A stretch of DNA of 64,000 nucleotides from Diphasiastrum complanatum (GCA_029204225.1 CM055106.1:4502858-4566857), one strand, 5' to 3'. Counted from the stretch's first letter, positions 11,719-24,890 are shown. Made by a program: numbers and translations. Notes: generated by a model not told the origin, from the letters alone.

Positions 11719-14652
11719 ATGGCTGAATCTTGCCAGAAGGAGATCTCAAGGGCATGGAGACTGCTAGCAATGTTGGGGGTTGTCCTTGTAGCATTGTCGA
11801 GTAGCTGCGTCTGGCAAGTGGAAGGGTCTGTTCACGAGTATGTGAACGCACAGTTTACACCGCAAGGAAATGCGTATGTGCTCTTCGGAGGTAGCGAGGG
11901 GCTGTATGCTAGCGCTCCTCATGGCAATGGATCTGGCGTTGGGAACGGCCTGTCTTACATCAGGTCCACTTTTTCTTGACAGCCAGAGTTTGTCAGTCCT
12001 CTTATTGACCTATTCTGCTATTTTCATCCGTAGTAATTTGCTACTCTTTTCTCAGTCTATGCACTTTATTTTCAAGTTTAATCTTGAAACCTAAGTAGAT
12101 TATAGTTTCTTCATCTGCTACTTTTCAGGTTACTTTCTTTTCCTTGCGTGCTTGTTTTTGTGTAAACCCTGAGAGACTGGTACAAAATTCTTCAGATCCT
12201 GGAAGTCGCGATTCAGGGTCAAGTGTTTTGAGTCTTTGTCCGAAAATACTATAAGCCTCTCTGAATAGACAAAATACTTGTACATCAGTCTCTTGATCTT
12301 GAGATCCGTTTTATTACGCGTAGGTTTTTGCATTACTTCCCGCTTGCTGTGTAGAAGGAATTGTAGTTCGGTCCTCAAAAAGCTTGGAATCTTAAGTTCA
12401 CAGAGTCCATTGTGTAGCATTGTTAGCTTAGATCTGAAGGTGCTCATGCTTTCATGCACGTAAGTCCACACAATCTGATTAAGCCTTTCTTAGTTCCAGT
12501 TCTTAGTCGTTAATTACGTCATATTTATAGAGTTGTGCTAAAACGTTTGCACGTTGACATTGGCTAAACGTCTTGTTGAAATCATTGATGATTGCATTTA
12601 GTGCGTGCTATCTGTGAAGCTGGTGACTCCTCCTTTTCTGAGTGCAAGCTTGCAAAACTACCATACATAAAACATTAGGAAAGTTGGTCCATTAGGTACT
12701 AATGTTGGCATCTTGTTAGCGTAACCTTAATTTCAATGTTTATTGCACAGGTTTGATCATTCACTTACATTCAAGCGATCAGCTTTGTCAGCTTCCCGAC
12801 ATGAGCCCGGAGAGCAAAATTCAGCTCTGGTTGAAGCAATCATTTTTGATGTTGCGGATACAGATAAGCTTGGAGGCTCAGCATATGGGGGCCAGGTAGC
12901 TTTATGCTGCACAGCTGATCTGGCCAGGGACAGTGGCTGCACGAAAGGGCAAGTTATTTATAGGCCTTCTGCAGAAAATCTTAACTGGCCTCAATCAGTA
13001 AAGTTCCATTTTAAAGGGAATGAGTTTGAGGCTACAGCTTCCTTGGAGCAGGTCAAGATTACTAAGACGGGAATGTACATTTTATACTTCATCTTCTGTG
13101 ACCCAGAGCTAGAAGGCCTTGTGGTAGAAGGGAAAACTATATGGAAGAATCCGTCCGGCTACTTGCCAGGAAGAATGGTACCGCTAATTCCATTTTATGG
13201 TGTTTTGTCACTTGCATATCTAGCTCTTGGTATCGTCTGGCTTTTCCAATATGCTCGCTTCTGGAAAGATATTCTACATTTACAGAACTGCATAACAGTC
13301 GTCATTGCTCTTGGTATGGCGGAAATGGCAATGTGGTATTTCGATTATGTGAACTTCAATTCTACTGGGAGGAGGCCAGTAGGGATCACCATTTGGGCTG
13401 TCACAGTTGGTGCGATCAAGAAAACCGTGTCTCGTCTTCTATTGTTAGTAGTGTCTATGGGCTATGGTGTGGTTCGGCCCACCCTTGGTGGCCTAACGTC
13501 GAAGGTACTTTTTCTTGGAGGAACTTTTTTCCTTGCATCAGAGTCCTTGGATGTGGTAGAGCATGTGGGACGGATTGATGAGGTCTCCAGTAGGACAAGG
13601 CTACTCCTTGTACTGCCAGTAGCCATTCTTGATGCATTTTTCATTCTGTGGAGCTTCACCTCCTTGTCCAAGACCTTAGAGAAGTTACAGGTAAAAGATC
13701 ACATTCGTTTCTCTCTAGATTTACGTGTTTTACAAGAACATTCCTTGAGTTGTTATGATACGAGTGCAAATAATTATTTTGATGGGATGTGCGCATGTTT
13801 CTTACATCTAAACAAGGTAGGTTTTCCTCAGTTTAATCTGATTGTACCTGATAGATTGACCTGGCAGTGGTATATTTGCACAGGACAAACTGACAGGCTC
13901 ATTCAGTGAGATTCTGTTTCTTTCTAGTTTATGTAGGTGTACTCTCTCGTCTTCGAAAAGCAAAGAAAAAATTGTCAATTATCCTTTCAAAGGAGTATTT
14001 TGAATGTCTTGGTCTTTCGTTGCTTACCAGATATCAATAAGCACCTTCACATAGATCCTTTTTGTCTAATTCTGTAAAAGTTTACTGAAGACCAGAGATT
14101 TGATGTAATGGTGAAGCATGGCCACTCCACTCTTGCGACATAATTTGTAGTCTTACGTAGGGGGGCAATTTTCTACACAAAGTAGTCAATTGGTTGCAAA
14201 GGGTTATCACCATCTGTTTTGTAGTTTTGATCCTTCGTTGTTTTTTCCTGCACAAAGGGGAATGAAAGACAATGCTTTTTGTGAATGTTCAGTTGAAGAC
14301 TGTAGTTAATCTTTGCACAGGGTCATTGCCATCCCTTTTGTAGTGATGGATTTTGATCCTCTGCTGTACTTTTCTGTACAAAGTTGACAAAAGTTAACTG
14401 CTTTTTGTGAATGTTCGGTTGAAGTTTTCACATGCTAGTTGCTGGAGGTTTTTCTTATATCTGAAGAGAAAGCTTTTGTGAAAGAGGTGCAGTATTTTTA
14501 TGCAATATAGTCCCTACTACACAGGATAGCAACTAAGGTGTTAAATTGTGTTGCAGGCGAGAAGAAGTGTTGCTAAATTAGGTCTATACAGAAAATTCAC
14601 CAACTTCCTAGTGGCAGCTGTGGTCATATCAGTAGCCTGGATTGCTTATGAG

Positions 14653-14695
<43 letters not shown>

Positions 14696-17600
14696 TGAGC
14701 ATAAGTTGAAGCTTGCTTTCATCGTATACTGCCAACCTGAATTTATTTTTCTTGTTCTTTCACGACCTATGATATATGAATCAAGAGGGAAGATGCCAGG
14801 GACTTCTTGGATATGTCTGTCACAAGAGCTGTTGGATGTCCTGACATATCAAATGACACTGCAAAAAAGGCAGAAGTGCTTTATGATTGACGCTGTTGCA
14901 GAACGTCTTAGTCTATGATGTAACTCTCCCCTCAAACGAAACATCTCTCTCATCCACAAAGCACACATCTCTGATCCTCGTATGACATGATGGAATGGAG
15001 TGAGGTGAAACAATAGATTTTCAGATTAGGGTCTTACAAGACTATAAATGGAGCTCTGAGCTTATTCAAAGTCTAGAGTTGCTCAGATTTACATACCTAC
15101 TGGTAGTCCTTGAGGTAAGTGGCCCACATTTTTTAAAACCTTCTGTTTACGTCGATCAACAGGATCATAATCTCTTAGGGGTGTAAATGATATTTCTTAA
15201 GTTGCAGGACCTTGTGGGTGTAAGCACCCAATAATGGCTCATCAACTGAAGGTCTCAAGGGCCTAAAACAGTGTATGGGTAGTAACTTGACTAACTGGAG
15301 GTAGACCAAGCCCTACAGATATCCTCCAAAGTAAGTATATCTAAGGTTAGGAGATGTGTTGCATGATGTCTGGGTTGTCTTTGTGACTGCCAGCTGTCTG
15401 GACAATTTTACCTCTTGAAACTTCTGATTTTTTGTATTCCGTGTCATTCATCGTATTGCTGTTGCTCCAGTAATTCTTCATGAGCCTGTTGTGCAGCCTT
15501 TATGATGGTTGCGGAATGTGGTTGGAAAGCTCATACATTTGGGGCTGTGCAACTGATAAAGCTGATAGAGAATAGCATACATAGAAGCATAGGATCCAGC
15601 TGTATGTAATGGCCTTGCTCTGTATGGAATACATAATGTGTGCTGTATGAAATGTGGAGCTTTTGGAATACCTCTACAAAATGCCTAGAATGTACCTTGT
15701 CATGTGAACGCTTTTTGTAAAAGTGCCCATGGAACAAAAGTTCAAGTCACAACTTGTCATCAATGTGCATTCAAGAAATATGACTTGGAAGTATTAAAAT
15801 TAATTGAAGAAAAGTTTCTGGAGTCTGTCTTCAAAACCTAATGGATTAATGCTGTTTTGGCCTTGGAAATAGCAAAGGAGGCGGTTTTCAGGACTTATGA
15901 ATTTTTATACTTTTATGTTAAACTTTCTAGTTAAGGATCTACAAGTACATTGTGTTCTCAATCTCAAATCCATGCTTCATACATTCAGAGTGCTCACTTT
16001 GCCATTTTGTCAAGCATGAACATGTTTGTTTCTTGTATCTTTATAGTTCTCCCATTTTGTTTGTTGCATCATATTTAACCAGTTACTCATCTCTTACAAG
16101 AGGGCTACTCTAGCCTCATCTTATAAATATGCGCTTGTGAAACTATTTTGCTCTTTTAGAAACTTTGCAGGTAAGCATGTTATTTTGAAGGTTGCGAGGT
16201 TTATATCATGTTGCACTGTTTCTCAGGAACAGAAAAGATCGTCTATTCATAATTGGGCCAGAAATTCTTTTCAAAATATCTAACAGACGTTAGTTCTACC
16301 TTTGTAATTGATCACTTTTGGTTTTGCTACAGTTATATTTCAAGGCGACAGATCCCGTTGGGGAACACTGGCAAAATGCCTGGATAATCTCTGCTTTTTG
16401 GAACATTTTGACTTTCTTCCTTCTCTGTACAATATGTGCACTTTGGGCTCCATCTCAAAATTCCAATCGGTAAGCCAAAAACTCTTTTTCTTGTTGTTCA
16501 TGGTTTTTAATCCTTAAATGTTTGCTCCATGTCTGTGTTCAATCGTGTCACGGACGATGGACATACTTCCAGGAAGGGATCTGAAGTTGGTCTGAGGATG
16601 CAGTGAGCACAACCATACTTCTTGGACTCTTTCATTAGGTCTGAAGTGTGCCTACTGGATATAATTGTTGCTCAGTGAAGGAATGCTTGAATATTACAGG
16701 GTAGAAATCAGGATTATATGGAGATACTCCTTTTGTTTTGACTAAATGTTGAAAAACTATATGGAACTGGATAGCAACTAGCCATGCACAAATATTGTGG
16801 AAGCATTCCATCAAGGACATCATTTTGTATGCAAGCTTGTTTCTGTAACTGGCACATATCATCCTCACAGTAGTTTATAGATTACAGAGTCAATTATCAT
16901 GGTACATGATTCATGATCAGTCTATGACAGATGAAATTGAGCTCAAACTCCAATGTACTGAACAGAGCGTTCTTTAAAATTTTCCCTTTGTTAACTCTGG
17001 ACCCAAGAATACCCTCTCATGTATTAAGTCACTTCCTGAGCTGTAGCTTGTGCTCCTTATTTGGCCTCAACCTTGGCCTTTGGCACTCTCACATCGATTT
17101 GCTCACCAGTATTTCTTATAACCTTTCTTTATCTGCTATCCTGTGGATTCTCTGCTTCACTGAAACTGCACCGCATTCCTTCACCATGCCTCTATTTCAG
17201 GAAAAGATATAAAAATATAGCTATGAAAAGTGATTTTATGAATGATGTGGATACCCTTTGCTCAAGGAGTTTGTGGCTTGAGCTGATGCCTGCTCTCTCT
17301 CAGTTGTGACTTGTACTGCTCTTTTTTTGAAGTTTAGGCCTGTTGTGGAATTGCTACTGCAGTCAATCTGCTAAAGTCCCTGGCAAATATGCATCAGCCG
17401 AATAAAGTACATCCTAGCTTCTTGCCCCACTGACTGTAAGCCACCTTGGTCCTGACATCCGTGATGCTGTCTGTCTACTGTCCTGTCCTCTCAATATTGG
17501 AGCAGTTGGACCCAGACTTTGTTCAAGTTGACAAAGCACCCAAATAACGTTGAATGTAGAGGGGGGATACTATGTAAGTCAGCATGTAAGCCTTGCTAAG

Positions 17601-18161
17601 ATGCAGAACATATAGGGAATGTGTAATGAGTCAACACTGTACAACCTGCAGACAAAGTTCCAAGTTCACACCATAGTGCAAGGTGATGCAGGAATGTTAA
17701 TATTTGTAAAACCCAACCTCAGTTAAGTATAAATAAAGCATCTTACAGTAAGCGCACATATGTTACCAGTAATTGTCTTATGTAGTTTTCTAAAAGTCAT
17801 ACTCAACTCTAGGTTAGGATAGCTTTCAGTCAGTATCAGTTGGTTTTTGCCCAGGTCGCTTGTTGTGTGGAGATATCATGTAGCCTAAATTTTACGTTTA
17901 ATTTTCTTCCTAAGAGATTTCTCATTTTTTATGCTAATACCCTCACTTGTTTTTTTGTGGTTATAAACCAGTTATGCATATTCAGAAGAAGTTGGGGAGG
18001 ACTTTGATGAAGAGGCAGTTGCATTGACTTCAAATGGTGTGCCAAAATCAATGTCTGAGCTGGACAAGGGTGCTACTAAACAAGATAAGAAGGAGAGAAA
18101 GCCCGTCAACACTGATGTTTTTAGTTTGGATGATGATTTGGAAGAGGATAAAAGGGAGTAA
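11719..18161 (+). CDS. GOST/TMEM87-family seven-transmembrane Golgi protein, five exons
   Basis: Exons 11719-11963, 12751-13690, 14557-14652, 16333-16469 and 17972-18161 all have GT/AG borders and join in phase to 535 residues. The start is the first in-frame ATG and opens a signal peptide (hydrophobic 13-36). A luminal beta-rich domain follows (about 37-215: FGGSEGLYAS, GGSAYGGQVALCCTADLA, conserved Cys), then YLPGRMVPLIPFYG entering about seven membrane helices between 225 and 462. Family signatures include FDYVNFNSTGRRPVGITIW, SMGYGVVRPTLGGLTSKV and LPVAILDAFFILW. The C-terminus is cytosolic and acidic (SLDDDLEEDKRE). These proteins match the plant 'lung seven transmembrane receptor' group, related to human TMEM87 and GPR107, which act in Golgi and endosome trafficking. 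Length and motifs look complete and functional. Confidence 0.93.
14197..14425 (+). repeat. Diverged tandem duplication in GOST intron 2
   Basis: Two related copies (about 14197-14298 and 14316-14425). Each runs from GCAAAGGGT or GCACAGGGT through TTTTGTAG and TTTTGATCCT to CTTTTTGTGAATGTTC. They differ by scattered substitutions and small indels. Confidence 0.75.
14655..14692. repeat. (CT)n microsatellite directly after the exon 3 donor
   Basis: The CT run begins two bases after the GT of GOST intron 3, so the donor reads GAG|GTTCTCTCT. The intron is retained in the model because phase and flanking protein motifs fit. Confidence 0.95.
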
Positions 18162-18377
18162 ATGTGCTCTTTGAAGAAATTCTATGTCTCTATTACATTG
18201 TTGCTGAAGCTTTTTTGCTTTAGCAGAAAAAGTTCTGTTAGGAAGAGGATGTAGTCATTATTTGTTCTGACACAAAATCAGAAGCTGGGTTTTGCTAGGT
18301 ACTGTGTGACTTGTGCAGAAAATTATTCATATTCATTTAGCACAGATAGAGCTGGAAGGTAGTTGTTTCTGAAGCTT

Positions 18378-18383
18378 AATAAA
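18378..18383 (+). terminator. Candidate polyadenylation signal AATAAA for the GOST gene
   Basis: AATAAA about 217 bp after the stop codon, in AT-rich 3' DNA. Plausible spacing, but plant poly(A) signals are loose. Confidence 0.45.
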
Positions 18384-18399
18384 GTTTTCATAGATGAGC

Positions 18400-20240
18400 T
18401 CGAGTAAGCCAGGAGTATGACATGGGGAGTATACCACAACTAGCTTTGAAGCTAGTATTGTTTTCTTCATACTTGTGTGGGAACAATCCTTCTAAGTGTC
18501 TTTGTATCGGATTTTTTCTGAAGAATTCTTCTCCAATGTCTTACCATTCGTGTCTCTCCCAACATAGTATGAAGTGTTGGATCAATCTTGTGATTTAACT
18601 AGTTGTCTTTCAACAATGACTATATATTTGGTTTATTCACTGAGATGGGCTGCTCCTATTCAGGAGTTTCAAGATTAGCTTTGGATGTTGTGAAATTAAA
18701 CAAATTGGTCCTGTGTTTCAAAAGGTCATGTCTAAGGCATTCTGACAATACTTGTATAACTTGTTGGAGAGTCCTTGGACCCCTGTTGCATCTCCGGACA
18801 GAAGGAATGCCATCTGAAACATTTGCATGTTTGTTCACGGAGATATTGAGAATCCTTTTTTAAGTTTGATTTCTTATAAGTTCAAATGGTAGCTGTAAGA
18901 GAAATTGTCCCAGTAGCTTTTTCATCAATCCAAGTTGAAAGTTTATTATACGTGTACAATTTTCCGGAGCTGTGAACCATCCTGGGAATAATTTGTCACC
19001 GTGGTTTGGTTCATAATGAACTGCAATCAACGGTTGTTCTCAATGTTGTAGGGAGATATTGCATGTGAACTTTTTTTGTACTTTGTATCGATGCCAGACA
19101 ACTGCAGTGATCTGAACGCATTTTGCATGACCACAAGTAATTCTCACAAGCAGGTGGAGCTCAAGGCCAAGATAGATCAAATTCTTATTTAGCTTTGCCA
19201 AATAGTTGAGTAAAAGGTGGAAATTGCAAATGCTTAAAAGTGAAATCATTTTAGCTTTCCAGATAACAATGGGCAATGCCGCTATTGAGTTATGCCACTA
19301 TTGAGCCGATCTGGAAGTTCTGATTATCTCCCAGCAAAATACATTTGACCTGCAGTCTGTCTGGCTTACTAAGCGTTCTGATTTTGATATGGCTGTCTCA
19401 TGACTTTTTTGTGGCATTCATATCCCTGTACTTTCCTCTTTTCTCAGTTTGGGCTAACCTGGCACACGTAAATAATTTGTTCAATCTTGCCAAGCTGGCA
19501 ATTCTTGAGCACATCTTACACTTTAACTGACAATGTTCTTTGGTTGCTTAAAGTGTGGCTGTAGACCTGCAAGGGATCTGGTCTGTCCCATTCAGGATTC
19601 AAAGGGATTGTGTCCATAACAAGTTCAAAACACGAAGTATGCTGCAGCCAGACCTTTCCTAAAGCCAGACTAACATGGTTAACATAAATGTCTTTCCTCT
19701 TATGTGTTGGTTTTGAATTGGTAGCTCCTACTCGATCCCCTGTCTCTTGCAAGCTTTGTCAGCCTTCTTAGAGTGTCTTTGACACGATTGAGAACAATTT
19801 TCTGCCCAGCTGTGAGATCCTAAAATGTACTATTGAAGGAGCCGGGCACAAGCCTTTCTGCTTCCAGAATTTTTTAGGCGAGGCCCGGAGGGGTCGAGCC
19901 TGAATTTTTTTGGAAAACTGAACCAGGCATTGGGCAGAATGGCCTGTGCCCGGTGGGTGCCTTCCATTGCGTAATGGATACTTTGACTTTATTCACGTGT
20001 CTTTTATGAAGCATAATTAGCACTTTGACTTTTTTTGACCAGTCATAAACTGCCACTTGGCAATCTGATGCTTGACGCGTAGGTTGGAAAGTGCACCAAT
20101 TTTTTTTTTTTAAACAGATGATTATTCTACTTTTTAAGTTGTTCAAAAACTGGGCAGAATAGCCACCAAGTATCTATAATGTTGTCTATATGTTTACGAA
20201 CAATGGCCTTCCACTTGTGTAGTACTTGTGAAAATTGTCA
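18400..20240. other. Intergenic DNA with a small GC-rich foldback element
   Basis: No gene recognised. At 19841-19954 the ends CCGGGCACAAGCC and (reverse complement) CCGGGCACAGGCC form an imperfect terminal inverted repeat of about 20 bp enclosing about 115 bp. The right end resembles the right end of the MITE at 42199-42479, with GGGCAGAATGGCCTGTG against GGGCCAGAATGCCTGTG. Confidence 0.45.
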
Positions 20241-20672
20241 ACTAGTTAAGTTAGTCTAACTTGGCAATTGGGAGACCAAAGTGATATTTTAACTTATGCC
20301 CTTATTTTTTTATGTCAATAAGGTAAAAAAATAGTGTTTTTGCTATTTTTAGTAAGTAGGTGAAGTGATAAGGTTGGATTTGGATTTATTTCCATTGGTT
20401 AGTGATATTGCCTAATTCTAATGTGTAGAATGCATGCAATCTTTTGTAAATTGAATTCACACGTGTGAAGTATTGTTGTACGGTTGTTGTAGTACAGATT
20501 AGACCAGAAACTAATTGAATCTTAGTTTTCATAATGAGTTATGCATGACTTTTTTACGAGCTAGTATGTTAAATGCAAGATTTTCTACATTGTTGATGAA
20601 AGTAGAAGTGCACCAAATTTAGCCCAAGATCAATAGATTCAATTGTAAAATTTTTGGATCTGTTCTTTCACA

Positions 20673-20850
20673 TGGTATCATAGCAGGTAATAAGCTAAAG
20701 TTATGCCAAATTTATCAAAGCATTTGAGGGCACCACTAATTCTAGTGAGAGATATAGTGATCCTTGATCAAATCAAGCAATTTCATGTGTAGAAATTGGA
20801 TCTTTGTGATCTTATGCTCATTTTAGGTCAAAATGATTGGAAGTAGTCGA
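20673..20850 (+). mobile_element. Plus-strand copia 5' remnant with primer-binding site
   Basis: TGGTATCATAGCAGGT at 20673-20688 resembles the initiator-Met tRNA primer site (TGGTATCAGAGC). It is followed by a degenerate gag-like start (MPNLSKHL...). It runs head-on into the minus-strand copia gag that ends at about 20828. Confidence 0.45.
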
Positions 20851-21733
20851 TTTTCAGTTCTATTAATTGGATCAATGAGATAAAAATTGCACATGGTGGA
20901 GAAAGATGCATTCTACTTTCGAGAGATGTTGTGATGGCATTCGCTTGTTGATCTAGTTGTTTGCTGGCATTCTTTGCTTTTAATACCCTGCAATCTTGGA
21001 TCTCATGATTAGTACGTTTGCAATACTCACAAAACATCTTTTTCTTCGACTGTGGATTTGATGATTGTTTTTGACTTTGCATCGGCTTCTGATTTGATGC
21101 GGATTGCTTAGAGCTTTTCTGCTTCTGTCGGTTTGAGCCTTTGTTGACATGTAGAGCATGAGATGATGAATTCTAAGTCGATTGTTTTCTTGCAGCAACA
21201 TAGTGATAGCTCTAGTGAGAGTTAAATCTGAGTGTGTCAATATGATCATCATCCAGTTCTCATATGTAGAGGACAAGCTTGAAAGCAATGTCATGATTGT
21301 GTCTTGATCGTCGATGATCGATTCGACATCGGCCATCTGTTGCAAGAGATTCTTAAATCGGTTAACATGATTTTGAAATGAATCACCATTCGACATCTTG
21401 AGAGTAAAGAATTTTCTTCTTAGATGTAACTTGGAAGTTACGTCTCTCACGTCATATAGTGAGCTCAGGATGTTCCATACTTCTTTCTAATTTTGAGCTT
21501 CAGATATGTGGCCAACCTGAATATTTGATATATTGAGAATAATAAGCTTTACCATCCTTCGATTTCCATTTTGAGTCGGTTGTGTCGTCTTCAAGCTTCA
21601 CTTCAATACCTGTGACAACATCCCACAACTCGTTGGCGATTAGCAAGGTCTTCATCTTTAATTTCCACAAATAGTAATTGGATCCATCATTCATCTTGTT
21701 TGCGATGAGATCGGCTTTACTTTGAGAATCCAT
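20828..21733 (-). pseudogene. Ty1/copia gag remnant
   Basis: The minus strand gives copia gag: start MDSQSKADLIANKMNDGSNY with YYLWKLKMKTLL (UBN2-type gag), then NVNRFKNLL-type helices (QNHVNRFKNLLQQMAD, LLSSLSSTYENW). Last is a CCHC zinc knuckle CEYCKRTNHEIQDC (C-X2-C-X4-H-X4-C). Stops and frameshifts near 21490 and 21080 break it. Protease, integrase and RT are absent, so the element is truncated at about 20828. Confidence 0.85.
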
Positions 21734-21903
21734 CTGGTTTAGTTTGTCGATTGGAAATCAATTATCTGATATTGAAATTTGATACCACAAATTGAAGAAT
21801 AAGAGCAAGTGGGCTATGATATGATATTACGAAAAGTATCTAATGATATCGCTTTGATATCGTGAAAGATATGAAGTAGTAGAGCTCTATTATAACAGTA
21901 TAT

Positions 21904-21915
21904 GCTCTGATACCA
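21904..21915 (-). other. Copia primer-binding site (initiator-Met tRNA)
   Basis: GCTCTGATACCA on the plus strand is the complement of TGGTATCAGAGC. It lies about 170 bp before the gag start and marks the 5' LTR edge of the minus-strand copia element; the LTR would extend rightwards from here. Its far end was not found. Confidence 0.7.
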
Positions 21916-22235
21916 TCTCGTCGAGTCAACCTTTGCCTAAGGAACCTTCTCCAGTTCTGAACTATCAGATCTAGTTACTATCAAATTTTCGAAAGAACCT
22001 GTTATAGTTTGATATTGGTTCTGAAAAATATATATTTCTAGAAGTGTCACTTAATCAAGATCTTTCTTTTCAAAATCAAAATCTGATTGAAATCAAGTGA
22101 TAAAGTTTTTTTTTTCCAGATCTGATTAGAGATTGGAGTTAATTGAAAAATTTAGATCCAATCTCATTGTTCTTTGAATTAATTTGCAAGAATGCACATT
22201 GGCCAAAAGGTAGCATTAAAGAGGATGAAGGACAC

Positions 22236-22349
22236 ATTTCAAATCACACAGTGTCACGATGATTTCTACCAATGGCCATTTATATTTGTGCATTTTCAAA
22301 TCACACTCAGCTTCATGATGATTTCTACCAATGGCCATTTATTCATGCA
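22236..22349 (+). repeat. 57-bp tandem duplication
   Basis: TTTCAAATCACAC...GATTTCTACCAATGGCCATTTA is present twice, at 22236-22292 and 22293-22349, with few differences. Function unknown. Confidence 0.75.
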
Positions 22350-24340
22350 ATCACAAGGCAGAGCGAAGACCTCCATAAAATATCGCAAGCAACTAATGGC
22401 CATTTTTCAGTTAGCGACAACTAGCATGTTAGCACATTTCAAAGCAGTTTTGATCTGGTGGAAGATATCTATCGGATTTTTTGCACCTCTTAGTGCACGT
22501 TCACCATTTTCATCAACGCTCTTCATCTTATTTGAATTCAAATTTACAATTGAATATTTGCAGTATGTGTCTTCACCTTATCGACTGATGGTTATTTGAT
22601 GACTTTCTCTCTCTTATCAAAGGTCCAAAGGCCATTATTGCACCTTTCAAAGGGTACATCTTTGAAGACCTACTGACATGTTGTTGCTACCGACGTACAA
22701 TGCATTTCCATGTGGCAAGCAACTGCATGTCTGCGTGGAATCTTTCCATTGATCTAATCTCATGAGACACCCCAAATAGCAGTATTTTAATTGTCTTCTA
22801 CACTAGCATTCCCATTACAAATGGCACATTCTCATTTATATATCCTTCAACAGTTGTGCCAATGATAATCCTATAGTCGTGCGCTTATTTGCAGTCATTC
22901 AATCTTGTTTTGATGCGTCTATCAACCAATCCTATAGGGTGCTATCATAAATTTGAAGGGGAGTGGCGTTTTGATAGACAAGATTTATTAACTATTTTGG
23001 AGATATGTTCCGTTTTCGACTATGGTAAAGAACTCTATCAAAAGATGTAGAACAAAATTTTGGGTCAATACTGTTGATCGATTAGTTTCGATAGGCAGCT
23101 TATCAATTGACATAAGAGATGGGCTTTTCCGGTTTATGAGAGAATTAAGAAGTTGATTATTTCACATATAGTCATTTAAATCTTGTGATTATTTCATTGG
23201 CAGTATTGCCATTCACCAATATCTTTTAATAACCAATTTCTTGACATCATACCATTAAACTTCCTTGCTAAATCTGTAATATCATCAATAACTTAGTCAC
23301 TAGAGTTTCATTCAAATCCGAGGAGACCAAGAAACAATATTATGCAGATTCCAAGCAAGTTTCAATTTGCTTTTCAAGAAGCCTTATTTGCTCATGAAGG
23401 CATTTCATTCCCCTTAAGGAGGATCTATCCTCTCTATCAAACTGATTTGAAGGCAATAATTCCAGATGTAGGCTGTCTTTCGTCCATTTACTCAGAAGAT
23501 TCAAAGGAGGAGAAGTCATAATTGATTTATTTATTATTCTATCACTGCTTCTAGCTGCCATAAAGAGCAGTACTTGTTTTTCTTTTTTCATTTTCATTTT
23601 TTTGTAGAGTTGTGAATTTATTTTCAGCTTGTATAATGTTCTAGTTATGTTAAGTTCTATTATGTTAAATTTTGTACAATGTGTTAAGTTCTAGTTATGT
23701 TACAGATTGAAGATCATGTCATGATGTTAATAAGGTTTTGATTTTCCGTAAGTAAATTCCTACCTATGCTTTTCCAAAGCCCAGTTTATGTTTTATTTTT
23801 GTTACTGATTGTCGATACATTGTTTAGTCGTTATTAGTTTGTCGCTGTGTTGTTAACCGAATTATGTATTGCTTTATGTCATCGTAGTTTTGTTACGTGT
23901 AGTTTTGATTTTTCTGTATTTTTTTTATCCTTCTTTTGTTTATCTTTGCCGGTTTGATAGTTTATTCATAGGTCTTCAAACCCTCATCTAAAGTTCATCA
24001 TAATTTCCATGGTGTTGTCTAAATGGGATTTAAAACTCAGACAAGTTCATGGCAGACGCAATATAATTTGTCGAGCAAGTTGCTAATATTTCATATTACA
24101 TAATTCTAAAGCCGTTTGTTACAATCTATGCTCCCGAGGTCGGTTCCAAATGAGGAGGGAGATAGCGTGGCTATCCCATTTATTAATTTTTTTCTCAATT
24201 TGGTGCTCCTCAAGCCTATTTATTGACTTATCAACTATATGATTAGGCTTTCTTGGAGCAGTTCCTAGTCGCAATCGAGCATTTCAAAGTCTCTATTCTA
24301 CTATTCAAGGCACTTAAGCTTTCCAAGTTATTCCAAAGGC
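22350..24340. other. AT-rich DNA without a recognisable gene
   Basis: No domain motifs found on either strand. A minus-strand frame at 23340-23597 is basic and coiled-coil-like at its end (HEQIRLLEKQIETCLESA) but is unrecognised and lacks context. Confidence 0.4.
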
Positions 24341-24349
24341 ACTACTTGC

Positions 24350-24748
24350 TAACTGTCTAAGCAAAGTATTTAAGCTATTGCCTACATGAGTATCTAACGG
24401 TGCGCCTAAGAGATTGTCTAATCCAGTATTTAACATATTATCTATGACAGTGTCTACTCTACTATCTAAGATATTGTCTAGCAATTGTCTATGACACTAT
24501 CTCAGCCAACTATCTAAAAGATTGTCTAAGACAACTAAATATGAAATAATCTAAACGGAGGGTCTATCTAAGACAGTGACTAAGCAACTATCTAAAGTAG
24601 TTTGTCTACGGTACTATCAAAGCATTGTCTAACAATTATCTAAGGCAAATACTGTGGAGCTATCTATCAAATCGTCTGATGGACTATCTAATGACATTAT
24701 TCATGTCTAAGGCATTGTCCACGACATTATTTAAGGAAAATATCTAAA
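24350..24748. repeat. Degenerate array of TATCTAA / GTCTAA motifs
   Basis: In about 400 bp there are eight TATCTAA and about nine GTCTA motifs with irregular 12-30 bp spacing, joined by ACA/GCA linkers. Most TATCTAA copies are preceded by C, giving TTAGATAG on the other strand, which matches the GATA-factor consensus WGATAR. The array ends about 130 bp before a TATA box. Confidence 0.65.
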
Positions 24749-24790
24749 GGATGTTGAGTAGCTATTGAAGGCGTTGTCACTGTTTCTCCT

Positions 24791-24890
24791 CCCCCAAACC
24801 CTAATCTCAGAGAAACCCTAAAGTGTCGCACTTTTCATCTTGAAGGTCACCCTTCTGAAACCCCCATGAACACTCATGGTGTATATAACC
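24791..24890 (+). promoter_or_regulatory. Candidate core promoter with teloboxes and TATA box
   Basis: AAACCCTAA (about 24796) and AAACCCTAAAG (about 24814) are telobox-like motifs common in plant promoters. GTGTATATAACC at about 24879-24890 is a good TATA box. They lie 350-450 bp upstream of the ATG at 25243, with a GAGGAGGAGG-rich leader in between. Confidence 0.5.

Noticed and set aside
17330-17580. Possible copia RNase H/polypurine-tract end in GOST intron 4
   Set aside because: AGAGGGGGGATAC looks like a polypurine tract, but the preceding frames show no convincing RNase H motifs.
24350-24748. Possible CRISPR-like spaced repeats
   Set aside because: Motifs are only 6-7 bp, spacing is irregular, and this is a plant nuclear sequence.
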